From: Phoronis australis | Taxonomy: Eukaryota; Phoronida; Phoronidae | Length of the DNA: 36,530 nucleotides | Reading direction: 5' to 3' | NCBI GenBank assembly: GCA_002633005.1 | Contig: NMRA01000376.1 | Location: forward strand, 296,989 to 333,518 | Shown: positions 12,514 to 22,353 of the stretch, in pieces | Numbering within the stretch: the first letter of the stretch is position 1 | How the letters are laid out: every line of letters starts with the position of its first letter | Translations under genes and position numbers: made by a program | The notes under the pieces: generated by a model | Databases searched by the model: none | Told to the model about the DNA's origin: nothing | What the model saw: only the letters and a program-made list of their open reading frames with translations

Positions 12514-13116
12514 TGAACCCTGAGAATAATGCCATTCTTGAGCATTGATTAAGAACAGTCAGATAATATTAACCCAACCTTAGAAGCCACTACCGGAGTA
12601 TGTACCTGAGCAATCTTGAAGACGTGAAGGCTTATATTTAAGATGACACTGGTAATATTCGTCTAATTTTGATCATTGTTATGATATACGTAAGTTTACA
12701 CTGCCACTCATTTGATATGTTACTAAAAGTGAAACTACAAAAACAACATAAACATGAAGAAATCAAAATGACATGAAATGCAAATAATGGGGAATAACAA
12801 GATGCAGGTGCACTTATGATTAAATCATAAATTAGCTTACACTATTTATAATTCCATCATTTGTTTTTGCTTTTTCGATTGAACTTGTTTCTGTTCTTTT
12901 TGGTTGTTTTACATAATCCTGCATATGTCCAACCAAGTTGGGCAGTTGGTCAGGTACAATAAAAAAGATGATTATATTGAATGCTACTGATTCTGCATTG
13001 ACTCTTCAGGCGTTTCACTGTAGATGTCAGTTGTTATCAGTGATAAATTCCCCTATCTTGTCTTCGGATAGCATTTTCTTGTTTTTTGTTGCTGAATACC
13101 GCAGCGGTCATCGATC

Positions 13117-13269
13117 ATGTCAAGCGACACGGCGAGTTTACATTCCGCAGCTGAACCCCCCTCCAACCACTCATGTAACGTATTACAGGTTTTTACCCAA
13201 GAGCAGCAACATTGGGTAAAAAACAAGGCCAATAATGTTTATGATGTTATTAGCCTTACAAGTGACTGA
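13117..13269 (+). CDS. Candidate first exon or 50-residue small ORF
   Basis: An ATG at 13117 opens 50 codons beginning MSSDTASLHSAAEPPSN and ending ISLTSD before TGA. The stretch is richer in CpG and C than its surroundings and its codon use is varied, unlike neighbouring low-complexity frames. It may instead be a first exon: TTG at 13214 is followed by GTAAAA, a tolerable donor, which would give 33 codons and leave phase 0, compatible with the candidate exon at 16883. No domain, signal peptide or membrane segment is visible. I do not recognise it, and chance is a real alternative. Confidence 0.18.
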   Translation: MSSDTASLHSAAEPPSNHSCNVLQVFTQEQQHWVKNKANNVYDVISLTSD

Positions 13270-13509
13270 CAGGCACCTCTTTAACCTATGCAAAACTATG
13301 GTAGACAGCCAAACGTTGCACATGCGCCAACTGACCAGGTTATCGCACACTCATCTCTGATTGGACGAATATTGTGTTAGTTCAGCAGGAGCTCACCACA
13401 AAAATTTCTTTTGAACAACGTCCTGAGGGCGCTGTGCTCTTTGTAAAAAACCAAGTAACTCTTTTGTTTTGTCTTCAGTTAGCTGGACAAACATTGTTAA
13501 CATGTTATA

Positions 13510-13526
13510 GTGTGTGTGTGTGTGTG
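13510..13526. repeat. (GT)n microsatellite
   Basis: Eight or more uninterrupted GT units. Confidence 0.85.
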
Positions 13527-13911
13527 AGACTGTCTGTATGTGTGCTTGGTTTTACGGCCTGTTCTTAAGCGGCTTAAGATTTTCGTCTGTGTAGAATGCG
13601 TTCTGATACCCCCGTGGGTGACCGCTGCATTGTTTGTCGACTGTCACTGCTATCGAGTCCACTTACTGGTTCAGAGTTCAGACTTTTGTCTTAAGTAATT
13701 AGTCAAATATTGATATTGTCATTTAGATTTGTCTGACCCTGCAATTTTGTGTTGGTGATTTACATTGCAATTTGTGAATCACCTTTTGCGGTTTGAAGAT
13801 ATATTTTTAACTCTGATACACTTACAAGTGAATATTTTGTTTTGTTGAGCAATGGAACGCTAGAAGAATTGTTACAATTGTTTCAGTATGCATTTGTATC
13901 TTGCCATAGTG
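13527..13911. other. Noncoding
   Basis: Nothing recognised. It lies between the GT repeat and the ATT-rich tract. Confidence 0.5.
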
Positions 13912-14046
13912 TTTTTATTTATTAATGTTATTGTTACTATTATTATTGGTGTTGAAATTATTATTAATAATCATTGTTATTATAATTATTGTTATCATTA
14001 CTGCTATTATTATGTTTATTTTTGTTTATTAATAGTTATTATTTAC
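13912..14046. repeat. ATT/TTATTG-rich low-complexity tract
   Basis: Roughly 135 bp composed almost entirely of ATT, TTA and TTATTG words with rare C. It is a decayed trinucleotide repeat, and its strong AT bias could affect nearby alignment. Confidence 0.75.
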
Positions 14047-14925
14047 ATAATTTTTGTTTGACCTGTTTGTATGTAAAACACATACTTAATTAAATTGAAG
14101 AGGAGACAAGAATTGAAACGTACTAGCAATTAAAATGCTTTGGTCTCTATAAGTTATAATACAAGTTAAAAATATTTTAGTGAAACAAACATTAGAAAAT
14201 AAGATTTTGATTTTCACAACATTATGTCACAAATTCAGGTGAGATTTCACCCAATCACGTCTTGTTCAGTAAAGCAATTAATCACCTTCCCTAACTGCCC
14301 ATGCTAGATCAGCTGTTCCCTTCTGGAGCCAGTGTATATTACAATAGAATGGAAAAACATGTGTTTAATTTATTGGGTTTCACTGATGAGATCTCATCAG
14401 AAATTTCAACTGCATGTCACAATGCATCCAGTAAACATAAAGAAAATCCTATTTGGAGGGTTTCAAAGCTGCACACAGGGTTTTGAAAGACGCCACATGC
14501 TTATGATGTTTGTTGTGGATTTTAATTACTTGGCGGTGTTAGGAGACTGTGACATCCTTTTAATTAGATTCCTGACCATGTCTTGTTACTAGGTGGCAGC
14601 ACTTTCCAGGCGTACAGTTCCGGAGGTTGAACAAATGAATGTACATTTATCATTCAGCTATCTGTATCAGTCATCTGTGACTGTGGGGTCAGTAGTTACA
14701 TTTTCTTAGACAAAGTAAAAAAGATGAGCTAAGGAATTGTATTTCTTGTATGGTACACTGACTTGACTTATTTCAATGTGTGTCGGGATAATTCTGATCT
14801 ACCTTCTGTTTTCTACTGTTGTCACATCGTTGCGTTGTGAAGGTATGCTTGCTTCACGTGTATAAGTTGTGATTTAAGTGTATGATAACTAAACTTAGTC
14901 AATGTACCTGTGTCATAAAAAACTT
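14047..14925. other. Noncoding, contains one good CTCF-like site
   Basis: Two overlapping plus-strand frames of 61 and 86 codons (14301 and 14332) occupy the same DNA in different frames and carry no motif. The site at 14586 is listed separately. Confidence 0.45.
14586..14604 (+). promoter_or_regulatory. Candidate CTCF site TTACTAGGTGGCAGCACTT
   Basis: Fits the CTCF core CCASYAGRKGGCRSY at every position except the leading CC (here TT). It is the best such match in the window. It lies about 320 bp before the palindrome at 14926. Binding is inferred from sequence only. Confidence 0.35.
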
Positions 14926-15065
14926 GGCTGCACTTGATTGACTTTGCCGGTTCCGCCGGGTCAACTGTAAAAGACATTTCATTGGTTCTCGATGACGACT
15001 TCCAGCCAATCAGATGTCTTAGCCAGTTGACCCCGGGGATTCGGTGAAGTTGATCAAATGCAGCC
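14926..15065. repeat. 140-nt imperfect palindrome, ~65-nt arms
   Basis: The left arm opens GGCTGCACTTGATTGACTTT and includes GGGTCAACTG, AAGACAT and ATTGG. The reverse complement of the right arm opens GGCTGCATTTGATCAACTTC and includes the same three blocks at the same spacing. About 48 of 65 positions match, with one gap, around a centre near 14995. CpG density is higher than in the surroundings, and a CCAAT box lies on each arm. Most of an 81-codon minus-strand frame beginning MAAFDQLHRIPG arises from these arms, so I do not call it a gene. The palindrome may be a foldback MITE or the template of a hairpin RNA. No target duplication was found. Confidence 0.65.
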
Positions 15066-15138
15066 ATTACCTTTGTTATTGTTTCTATTTGAAATTTTCT
15101 TTGGTGCTTGTGTAATTGGAGTAGTTGTCCTTAGTGTT

Positions 15139-15154
15139 GGTTGCCAAGGAAACC
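15139..15154. promoter_or_regulatory. RFX X-box-like site GGTTGCCAAGGAAACC
   Basis: A near-palindromic X-box: half sites GTTGCC and GGAAAC around AA, close to the RFX consensus GTNRCC(N0-3)RGYAAC. In animals RFX sites often control ciliary genes. It lies 1.7 kb before the candidate exon at 16883, but linkage is speculative. Confidence 0.35.
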
Positions 15155-15596
15155 ATCAATCTCAAGTGTTTGCTTCCTCAACACAACCTCTGACAGCAAT
15201 TGCAGTTGAAAGAGAACTTTGATAACACTATAATTCCATTTTAATCATTTTTCCATGTATTATTTTCTTTATTTTTGTGCTTCTTACAAAGTAATAAACA
15301 CATGATTTTGTGCTGTTTGCCTATCATAACATAAAAATGTCTTCGTAAATGACAAATGAGAGTACGGATTGTCTTCAATTAGATTACTATGACTTCAGTA
15401 TTGTTTTTATTCGCACACACATGTATATGTGGGTGCATTTAATACCGTTATCTCAGTTTGTGTGTCTTGTGTCCTGCGTCCAGTGCTGTGTTACCAAAAC
15501 TGGTTGATGCCAGCTGACTGTTACTATCATGGATGGAATGGCACAAGCAAACTTTCAGGCGGATTCAACTGCCGCTGTTCCCCTAAGGCAATTATA
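15155..15596. other. Noncoding
   Basis: No element recognised. A 95-codon frame (15429-15716) runs into the tandem array that follows and is an artefact of it. Confidence 0.5.
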
Positions 15597-16133
15597 GTTT
15601 TTTTGTGTTATCCTGTATATCTACCGAGTTTCTTGACAGATTTTCATGAAATTAGGCAAATATGGTTCTGTTATGGAGACGACTACACCTTCCATTTTCA
15701 GATGGATTCTACGTAATCTGCGTCCCCTAGTGGCCGTTTTCTTTATTTTTGATTTTGTTTTTGGCATTTGCCTCTTTATGCCAAAGTGTTTGAGGGATGA
15801 TCATGACATTTTACAGATGTGTTGCTATTGAGATGACCATGACTGACAGGTTTTTCTCTGGGTCCAACCAGTTTGAAGTTTTTTTCCTGTGCCTCAGTAT
15901 TGTCTAAGTTCCTTGGTGTGTGTGTGTTTATGAAATTTGGCATAAGTGTTCCAACTAAGTAGAGTACGCCTGAAATTGAATTTGAGTGTCATCTGTGGCA
16001 TCTAGTGGCAATTTAGGTTTTTGCTCTGTATATATAAAGTCCCTTGATGGCTAACAAGTTCTATCAAGGAGACGACAGCTCTTGCCTTGTTTCAGATGGA
16101 TTTAACTTGATATGCTGTTACCCTTAGTGTCCT
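15597..16133. repeat. Tandem array, ~138-bp period, four degenerate units
   Basis: Units at about 15597-15735, 15736-15872, 15873-16011 and 16012-16133. Shared blocks in order are a T-rich start, CTGTATATCTA/CTGTATATATA, TTCTTGAC/TCCCTTGATGG, CATGAAATTAGGCA/TATGAAATTTGGCA, GGAGACGAC, TTTCAGATGGATT and a terminal CTAGTGGC/TTAGTGTCC. No unit has all the blocks. The second unit is the most diverged. Arrays of this design, with GAAATTTGGCA cores, recall intronic minisatellites of invertebrates, but the family could not be named. Confidence 0.6.
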
Positions 16134-16882
16134 TTTTTATATGATACTAATAAACACCCCTAGAAGCATACCGTTTGTGGTGCAGTCATGGGCACATTTC
16201 AATGCTTTACATGGTTCTCGTGGAATAAGTTACAATCACGATTTTGTAATTTTTTTTAATATTACCTACTGAATATTGATCGAATAATGATAAGAGCTCT
16301 CATATGTTGTATGTAAGCTCAAATTAGTATTCCAGCTCACCCCCATGTTCAACTAAACGCTCATCCCAAAAATTACAAATTTTCACTTTTAACGCCCATA
16401 TTTGACATAACCCCCACTCCCTGATTGTTGAGTTCCCCAATTTTAGCACCCTGGGCATCATATCCCAGACCACTACAATATTTCTGTTTAAGTGGCCTCT
16501 ACTAATTTATAACTGTTTTAGGACTCCCTCTGAAGTTTATGCCTCGAAATGTTGCATAATGTGAAAAAATTAAATTTTGAACACTCTTGGCAGGAAAGGA
16601 ATATACCATGTCACATTTCTAAAAATATCAAATGATGCTGATTTGGAATTCCATGCTTCAACTTCGTTTCTAAAAGATTCCTAATGAAAGTGGCATGTGT
16701 CTCTGCTATGGTTAAATGCCTTGTAAGTGGTTTGTACTCAAAACCTCAAGGAAGTTTGCTGTCTTTTCTCATTAGATGTCTCTGTCCTCTGTCCATCCAT
16801 TAGTTGGTAATAGGATATTACTGATATAGGTGGAATGTAAATATAAATTTAAATATCCATTATGTTGCATGTTCTATTGCAG
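16134..16882. other. Noncoding
   Basis: C-rich patches (ACCCCCACTCCC near 16409) may be remnants of a diverged repeat. A related, reversed-looking patch occurs near 12130. Nothing firm. Confidence 0.4.
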
Positions 16883-17009
16883 TTCTCTATTGCAGGGTCA
16901 AGAAACAACTGGTACAGAGAATTGGTCCAACACAAGCCAGAAGACACAATGAACATTCCTGACAATGGACTGGTCATTGCACTGTTGTCCATAAAGGAAG
17001 TTGGCGAAG
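16883..17009 (+). CDS. Candidate internal coding exon, unrecognised protein
   Basis: An open block bounded by an acceptor TTCTATTGCAG and a consensus donor GAAG|GTATGT. It translates from FSIAGSRNNWYREL through PEDTMNIPDNG to IALLSIKEVGE and leaves phase 1; the other two frames contain stops. Its amino-acid mix is protein-like and unlike nearby AT-driven frames. The sequence TCTATTGCAG is repeated 13 nt apart, giving a second acceptor after 16895; using it would remove 13 nt and change the incoming phase. The exiting phase fits the candidate exon at 19603. I do not recognise the family. Among all exon-like blocks here this has the best combination of donor and composition, yet chance remains possible. 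Confidence 0.3.
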
Positions 17010-18410
17010 GTATGTCCTGCCTGTGATGCAATTATTTTGTTTTTTCAGTAATTAATGCTGGTATAGCTCCTTCCATTTAGAACATGGTGTGGAGGAACAG
17101 TCCAATTTTTATTTATGAAAATTTTAAACGAAAAAACAAAAAACATTAAGAAATATTTACTTTATTATTTGCACAGTGTATCAACGTACAGCTATCATCA
17201 TCAAACAAACAAATTTTGAGCGTTTTTGACAATCCAGTGAGATTTGAAAAATAGGAAAGTTGCAATTTTGACAGTTAATTGTGTTTGAATGTGGGTAAAC
17301 TTCGTAGATTGTTGCAAAATGGTCAGTATCACTTACCAAGATTCAAAGCCCACTTAGTTTTGATTACAGTGCCTGTGGTGTGCGAAACTTTCTTTGGTGT
17401 TCAATTTCTTACTTACCGGATACACATTTGTAAGTGTAAATTGTTTAGAAATAATCAATTTTCTAGCTGTTAACCAAAAGTCAACAGAATCTTTAGCCTA
17501 GAAACTTTGTCTGTGACTTGCACCATGTAAGATGTATATAAGTATCATTGATGCAAACCCAAGTGGACTGTGATGTAATTGGCCTAAACAGGAAACACCG
17601 CCCTGGCATTCCACAAATAGTGCAACAAATGGATAGTTTCACCCACTGGAGGCATATGAATTTTCCAATATAGCAGCAACGTGATGGAAATTTACGTTGT
17701 TGTCGCTAGATGGCGTTAGGGTAGTTGGTAGACAGCGTTTTGTGCTCTTGTATGGATTTTATGCGGTGGAATATTTACCAACATTTTTAAGGAATGTGGT
17801 TGTGTATTCAAACTGTTCACATAAAATTTCCAACATCTCAAAATGTCTGTATGACATAGATTTCATTTCATCCCTGTCTTATTCCGTTTTCAACACCAGA
17901 ATTCTCACCAGTGCTCTCACACTAAAAGAGTCGTGTTTTCTATTGTTTGGAGCTCTGGGTGTGGAATGAAAATGATGCAATCAACCAGTTAAAAATTGTC
18001 TTGAACAATGCAGCCTCTTGTAAGGATTTTGTGAAAATTGTACATTGGACATATGTCTACCTTGGTACTATCGACAGGTGCTGTATTTTTCAAGGCATAA
18101 CAAATAAACAGTATGGTTCTGTCTGGTGAATGTAGATTATGGACAGAACAACTTTGAAAATTATGACAGGTGTTGACACATTTTTATGATGCAATCAGGA
18201 TTCAGTTTGATTGTAGTGCAAAAAATCTGCACAAAATAATTTCCTTAAAGACTAAGCCTAATTTCAACGGAATTTCGTTATTTTAGATGTATTGGGGCTA
18301 ACCAGTTTCTCCTGTCCTAGCAAAGCCTTAGCAAAATAAGAAAACGCAAGTTTAACCACACAAATGTAGGCCCGTCAAGTGATAGGTGAAACTGCATTTT
18401 CATGCCATGT
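17010..18410. other. Noncoding, possible intron
   Basis: If the exons at 16883 and 19603 are real, this is part of their intron. Frames at 17697 and 17947 lack motifs. GTCGCTAGATGGCGTTAG at 17701-17718 is a CTCF-like word. Confidence 0.4.
17701..17718. promoter_or_regulatory. CGCTAGATGGCG, CTCF-like palindromic word
   Basis: AGATGGCG matches the CTCF core described in insects and pairs with the reversed copy at 12501. Sequence match only. Confidence 0.2.
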
Positions 18411-18524
18411 TGCGTCACCGCGAGATCCCAGCACAAACAACAAAAGGCCGATAACAGTTGTATCTGAATAGAACACCAGTGTGTGCGGGTGTTATTGGCT
18501 GCTGTGATTCTCGCAGTGACGTAG
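18411..18524. repeat. Imperfect palindrome with CRE-like ends
   Basis: The left arm GCGTCACCGCGAGATCCCAG pairs with the right arm, whose complement reads ACGTCACTGCGAGAATCACA. After a ~13-nt insertion on the left, GCCGATAACA matches GCCAATAACA. The arms end in CGTCAC/GTGACG half sites. The DNA is locally GC-richer. It is probably a foldback element related in style, but not in sequence, to 14926-15065. Confidence 0.45.
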
Positions 18525-19602
18525 ACAAAAGCAAGCCAATACGTCTAACAGTTCGTTTAACACTTGGCAATTTGTGGCACTAGTGGGCTCAGAGCAATGC
18601 TTTTAACATACTGTAGGAACCAAATTTACTGGTGTTACCCTTGAAGATAAGTTTTAGGTTCTGGCTGAAAGAGAAGTCTTTCAATTATGAATATAGAGAC
18701 AGAGGTGGGAAATCCAGCTTCTATACATTGTGTTGATAGATGAAGTATAACTTTCATGTTACTCTATATATCCACATGTATTAAGGCTCACGCCTGTATC
18801 CACAGTGATTTTTGTTCAAACTTAAGTGCTTCGCGAATAGGTGCATTTGCCAAAGCTTCACTCATAGATACAGCTAGTTACCCTTACATATATGGATGTG
18901 TTATTACTAAAATGGGTATTATCTGTCTGTTTTTGTCCACACTTAATTCTTTTAATTTCTGTCGAAACACGTCAATATCTACCATTTTGTAACAAATGTC
19001 AAGTTATACTAACTTCCATAATATTTTGGACATTTGCTCCTCGGTTTTACTCAAGTGTTTCACACATAGGCACTCCGTACCACTGAGATATAGGTGCAAC
19101 TTCACATGCAGACACATGGGCCTAACTACATAGTACATAATATAGCAAGTTAGAACAACCTTAAAACACACAAGTAGACTAACAAAACATTTTAACTGTC
19201 AAGATATACATGTTATCTGAACCATATCGTTCAGCACTAGGATAACTAATCCAAGCAGGCATGACCCGGGTGTGAGAACATATTCTGTCTTGTGATCGCA
19301 CTGTTTATTATTGCTGTCATTTTTTTCTGCATTTTATGCCCCTGGTTGATATCTGGTCAGGGAGTGCACGATAGAACACACTTTGTGGTCACTTGGATAT
19401 CAGCTGTGATAGTCAACAGCTTTAACTGCATGACAGCCTTGGCCAGAACACATTCAGTGAGAATGGTAAGAAGTGCTGGGTTTCCCTATGCATATAGCTA
19501 CATGACTGAAGGAAAGCATGACCCCTAATAAGAAGTCACTTTTACATTACTGTAATAGAATCTCAAGGGCCCACCATTTTGTCCTTTGTCTGGTGCCTCC
19601 AG
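18525..19602. other. Noncoding, possible intron
   Basis: An open block at 19361-19465 between GGTCAG and ATG|GTAAGA could pass as an exon, but its phase does not fit its neighbours. It is not called. Confidence 0.35.
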
Positions 19603-19715
19603 AACAAAATTCTGTATCCACGGCTTGTTTCCGTGAATGGAAAATTTGTTTAGGATATAGAAAACTAATAGAAAACTCATCAAAAATTTCACGAGAAAGG
19701 GTAAACCTTTATGTG
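19603..19715 (+). CDS. Candidate internal coding exon, unrecognised
   Basis: A pyrimidine-rich tract ending GTGCCTCCAG precedes a 113-nt block that ends at GTG|GTGAGT, a good donor. Read with two leading bases to complete a split codon, it encodes QNSVSTACFREWKICLG, then RKLIENSSKISRERVNLYV (37 codons). The other frames stop. The two-base start fits exactly the one-base exit of the candidate exon at 16883 and would make a Glu codon at the junction, and the block leaves phase 0. Compatible phase occurs by chance one time in three, so this is modest support. No motif is recognised. Confidence 0.22.
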
Positions 19716-21219
19716 GTGAGTTTACACATGAATTATACGTGGCTACAACCTTAAGCAGTTACTGTTTTGTCTTTTGATTTTTGTGGAACAAATAAGTCAT
19801 TGTATCGTGGAGAGCACACAGAAAATAAAAATAGTAGGAGTGGCACCCATTTAAAACCAAATAAACATGAAATTCAGTTAAACACAAAAAAATTACAAAT
19901 GCCGCGAATCACATTGGCCACCACATTTTTTTACAAAAAATGAATTCAGATTTGATTACTTTTCACTACAGTGAAATGTGATCATTGTTAATATTTTGTT
20001 TTTCATAATAAAGTAAATCCCTTTGTGTGAATGTTAACCTGTCTGTTTGCCAGCTAAACCAGTGCTCTAAATTATATTTGTCACCTGGGGCACTGTAAAA
20101 TTCCTGTCCTCTGCTGTTTGTTTTAGGTTAGCTAGGTTACCCACTCACTTACACATTTTCAACGTATTACTACTTGTCATTTCACCCAATGTGTTTTACC
20201 CCAGGCCAGTGCAATTGAAGTATAAATTAAACATTGCTGTTACAACCCTGCCATTCCTTCCTGTCTTTTTACTGGGTCTCATGGTTGATCAACACCTTTG
20301 AGTAAGAAGCCTCGGGAAATATGCTAGGAAATTTAACCATTGGATTCGTCATAACTTGAACTTTTCAACCTGAGTCTCAGGGGCGGTGTTAATTTAGGAT
20401 AACAGTTCACCAAAGATCTGTTGTTTTTTTAATTATTTGCTTTGACCACACGCTTAAAATCGTAAATTTCTGTAGTTAAATGTGTGGAAAGACAACTGGT
20501 TATAATTGGCCAAATGGAATTTTCTCAAAATCATTAGCAAATGTGACATTCGTCTGTTCCAGTGACATTTCTTGTGCGATTCACTGTTCATTTTGTGTGT
20601 ACCTTCTGAGTAAGGCAAATTATTACGAACAAAATTTACTATAAAAAGCATTTTAATGTTCTTATAGGGGGGGCACTGCCAACTATTTGACAACACTGAT
20701 GTTCTATATGCAAATATAAATTAAACTGTCATCTATTGAATATGATTGAACAAACCCTTTTTTCAAGTAATTAGTATTTTGCGTTTAATTGATGTTTCTT
20801 CCATTGGTAGTTTTCAGTATTATCTTTTTCAGAGTATATTTTTGCTGTGTGTCGTGTTGAAGCAGTATGCTGTTCAGTAACTAATCTTTATTTACATCTG
20901 CTTGATATCATTCGTTTGTAGTCTCTGTACACACCTGCAGGGGCCAAGAAACTGCTTTAGAATGTTTTAGCATTTCAAAAGTCAGAGGAAATTGCTTTCA
21001 ATGGCACTGACATCTGTTTTCGCTGTTGTCGAAATTCGGATTTTTATGAACAGAGGAATTGTGGTATAGTGCTTAAGTCTGTTTTACTACCCGTTACAGT
21101 GGCACAGGGTTCTACATCATTTTGTCATTTAAACAAAACTGTCTGTCATAAAATTTTGAGATCCTTTTCTTTTCCAAACACAAGTAACAATAAACTGGTT
21201 TTATTACTGAGTAGCAGTT
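19716..21219. other. Noncoding
   Basis: Several TTTTCAG acceptors (for example at 20821-20830) are followed by short open blocks of about 15 codons. None is convincing. A run of seven G residues lies near 20667. Confidence 0.45.
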
Positions 21220-21321
21220 TTTCATGTTACATGGGAACTGGTCTTTGAGAACGCCAGTAACCGAATTGCTGTTGGAGGAATGGGCATAATGCTGGCGAAG
21301 GGATACACCTCTGGACGTCTA
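21220..21321 (+). pseudogene. Non-LTR retrotransposon endonuclease fragment
   Basis: One frame reads VTWELVFENASNRIAVGGMG, then IMLAKGYTSGRL. This resembles the segment of AP-type endonucleases in RTE-like and related non-LTR retrotransposons (often annotated 'craniofacial development protein 2-like'), where a polar run with N precedes a conserved VGGVGILLS-type strand. Only about 34 residues survive. Catalytic residues of the upstream and downstream blocks are absent, and the frame runs out at 21377 within the following minisatellite. It is a short dead remnant. Assignment is from motif memory. Confidence 0.45.
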
Positions 21322-21358
21322 AAAGTGGGCCATGTCAATATTAGGAGTCAGAAACTGG

Positions 21359-21514
21359 CACCCTTTTCAATACCTTAAATTTGTTCATGTCCATTTCACC
21401 CATGATACCTTAGTTTGATAATAGGACCCGTATTAGTACCCAATTTTTCACATAAAGTATCCATTCCAATACAAAAATTGGATGAAAACTTACTCATTTC
21501 AATACTAAAATAGC
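21359..21514. repeat. ~32-bp minisatellite, CATTTCAATACCT type, locus 2
   Basis: About five degenerate units opening with TTTTCAATACCTT, CCATTTCACCCATGATACCTT, CCATTCCAATAC or CATTTCAATACT. Same design as 2518-2682, slightly longer period. It follows directly on the endonuclease fragment, so the array may lie inside a retrotransposon tail. Confidence 0.55.
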
Positions 21515-21674
21515 AAAAAAAAACATTGGCAGTACAGGTGGCGCCCCTTAATTGGGAGTAGGTTGCCCTTCCCAGAGGCTATTGCATTGTGAGTTTGGTT
21601 GTTCTCACTCACCTAATAAAAATGGGGGGAAATGACATCACATATTCAAAATCCAGAGCAACACAATATCTGAA

Positions 21675-21700
21675 GTCTCGGGACGAAAAGTCCCCGAGAC
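21675..21700. repeat. Compact hairpin GTCTCGGG...CCCGAGAC
   Basis: The arms GTCTCGGG and CCCGAGAC are perfect complements around a short loop containing GAAAAG. A related AGTCTCGG word lies at 2437, also next to a minisatellite of the same family, suggesting both are parts of one larger repeat. Confidence 0.5.
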
Positions 21701-22353
21701 TGAGATCCACGACTAACTGATTTCTCTGAACAATGTGATCCAAAACAGGCAGTTCCAGTACAAAATGTCTGCCTCAGTTTGACAAAGAACAAAATGTGTT
21801 CTTGGGTACTCATCTGTCACACCCGTTTGTGTCCGCTCGTAAGTTCCTTGGCCACTGTGTCCTGTCTGTTTTAGTATGAATGGATCCTTTTCTGCTGATA
21901 GCATGTGAAGTTGTCTGTGCAATGGATTGTGGGTTACCGCCCTCTTCACTCAGCCAACGTAACGTGCATTCAAGAGCCACCAGGTAGCTGTTGGGGCAGA
22001 TATCCCATAAATCGCTCACTTTGGAATGCGCACTGGGTAGTTTTTTGGTGATAGAAAAGTCGGTTGTACTATTATTTTATTTCATTGTATGTGATTAGCT
22101 GAAGGAATCTTGTGTCCTTTGGTCCTGTTTCATCTTGTCTTAACTTTTCTTGGTTTGCCAATGGCCTTTTGTATTACAGCTACGAGCTTGAAAACATAGA
22201 TAGCAACCATGGAACTCACCTTGCTCACATGCCATCTGAGTTTGGTGCATTTTCTTGTTCATAACATCCACCTTAACACCATATAACTGGTTGGATCCAT
22301 TTTGCTAGCATCAAAGTGCATCTAAACTTGATTTGGTATGATTTAAGCCAAGC
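21701..22353. other. Slightly CpG-richer noncoding stretch
   Basis: Open blocks exist on both strands: on plus near 21746-21830 reading LPQFDKEQNVFLGTHLSHP before a GTAAGTTCC donor, and on minus at 21810-22019 reading YLVALECTLRWLSEEGG. They overlap, so at most one can be coding. Neither is recognised. Confidence 0.35.

Larger units (their letters stand above)
10700..13116. other. Noncoding stretch with CTCF-like words
   Basis: No supported gene. A CTAGGTGGTGC word at 12019 and GCGCCATCTA at 12501 resemble CTCF cores. A CTCTGGTGGCTGA word lies at 11091. Short frames such as 10950-11135 follow a reasonable TTTTTCAG acceptor but show no conserved motif. Confidence 0.45.

Noticed and set aside
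14822-15067. Minus-strand frame beginning MAAFDQLHRIPG
   Set aside because: Most of it is the two arms of a palindrome, and the arms explain its unusual composition.
19361-19465. 35-codon open block between GGTCAG and GTAAGA
   Set aside because: The acceptor tract is weak, the phase does not fit neighbouring candidates, and no family is recognised.
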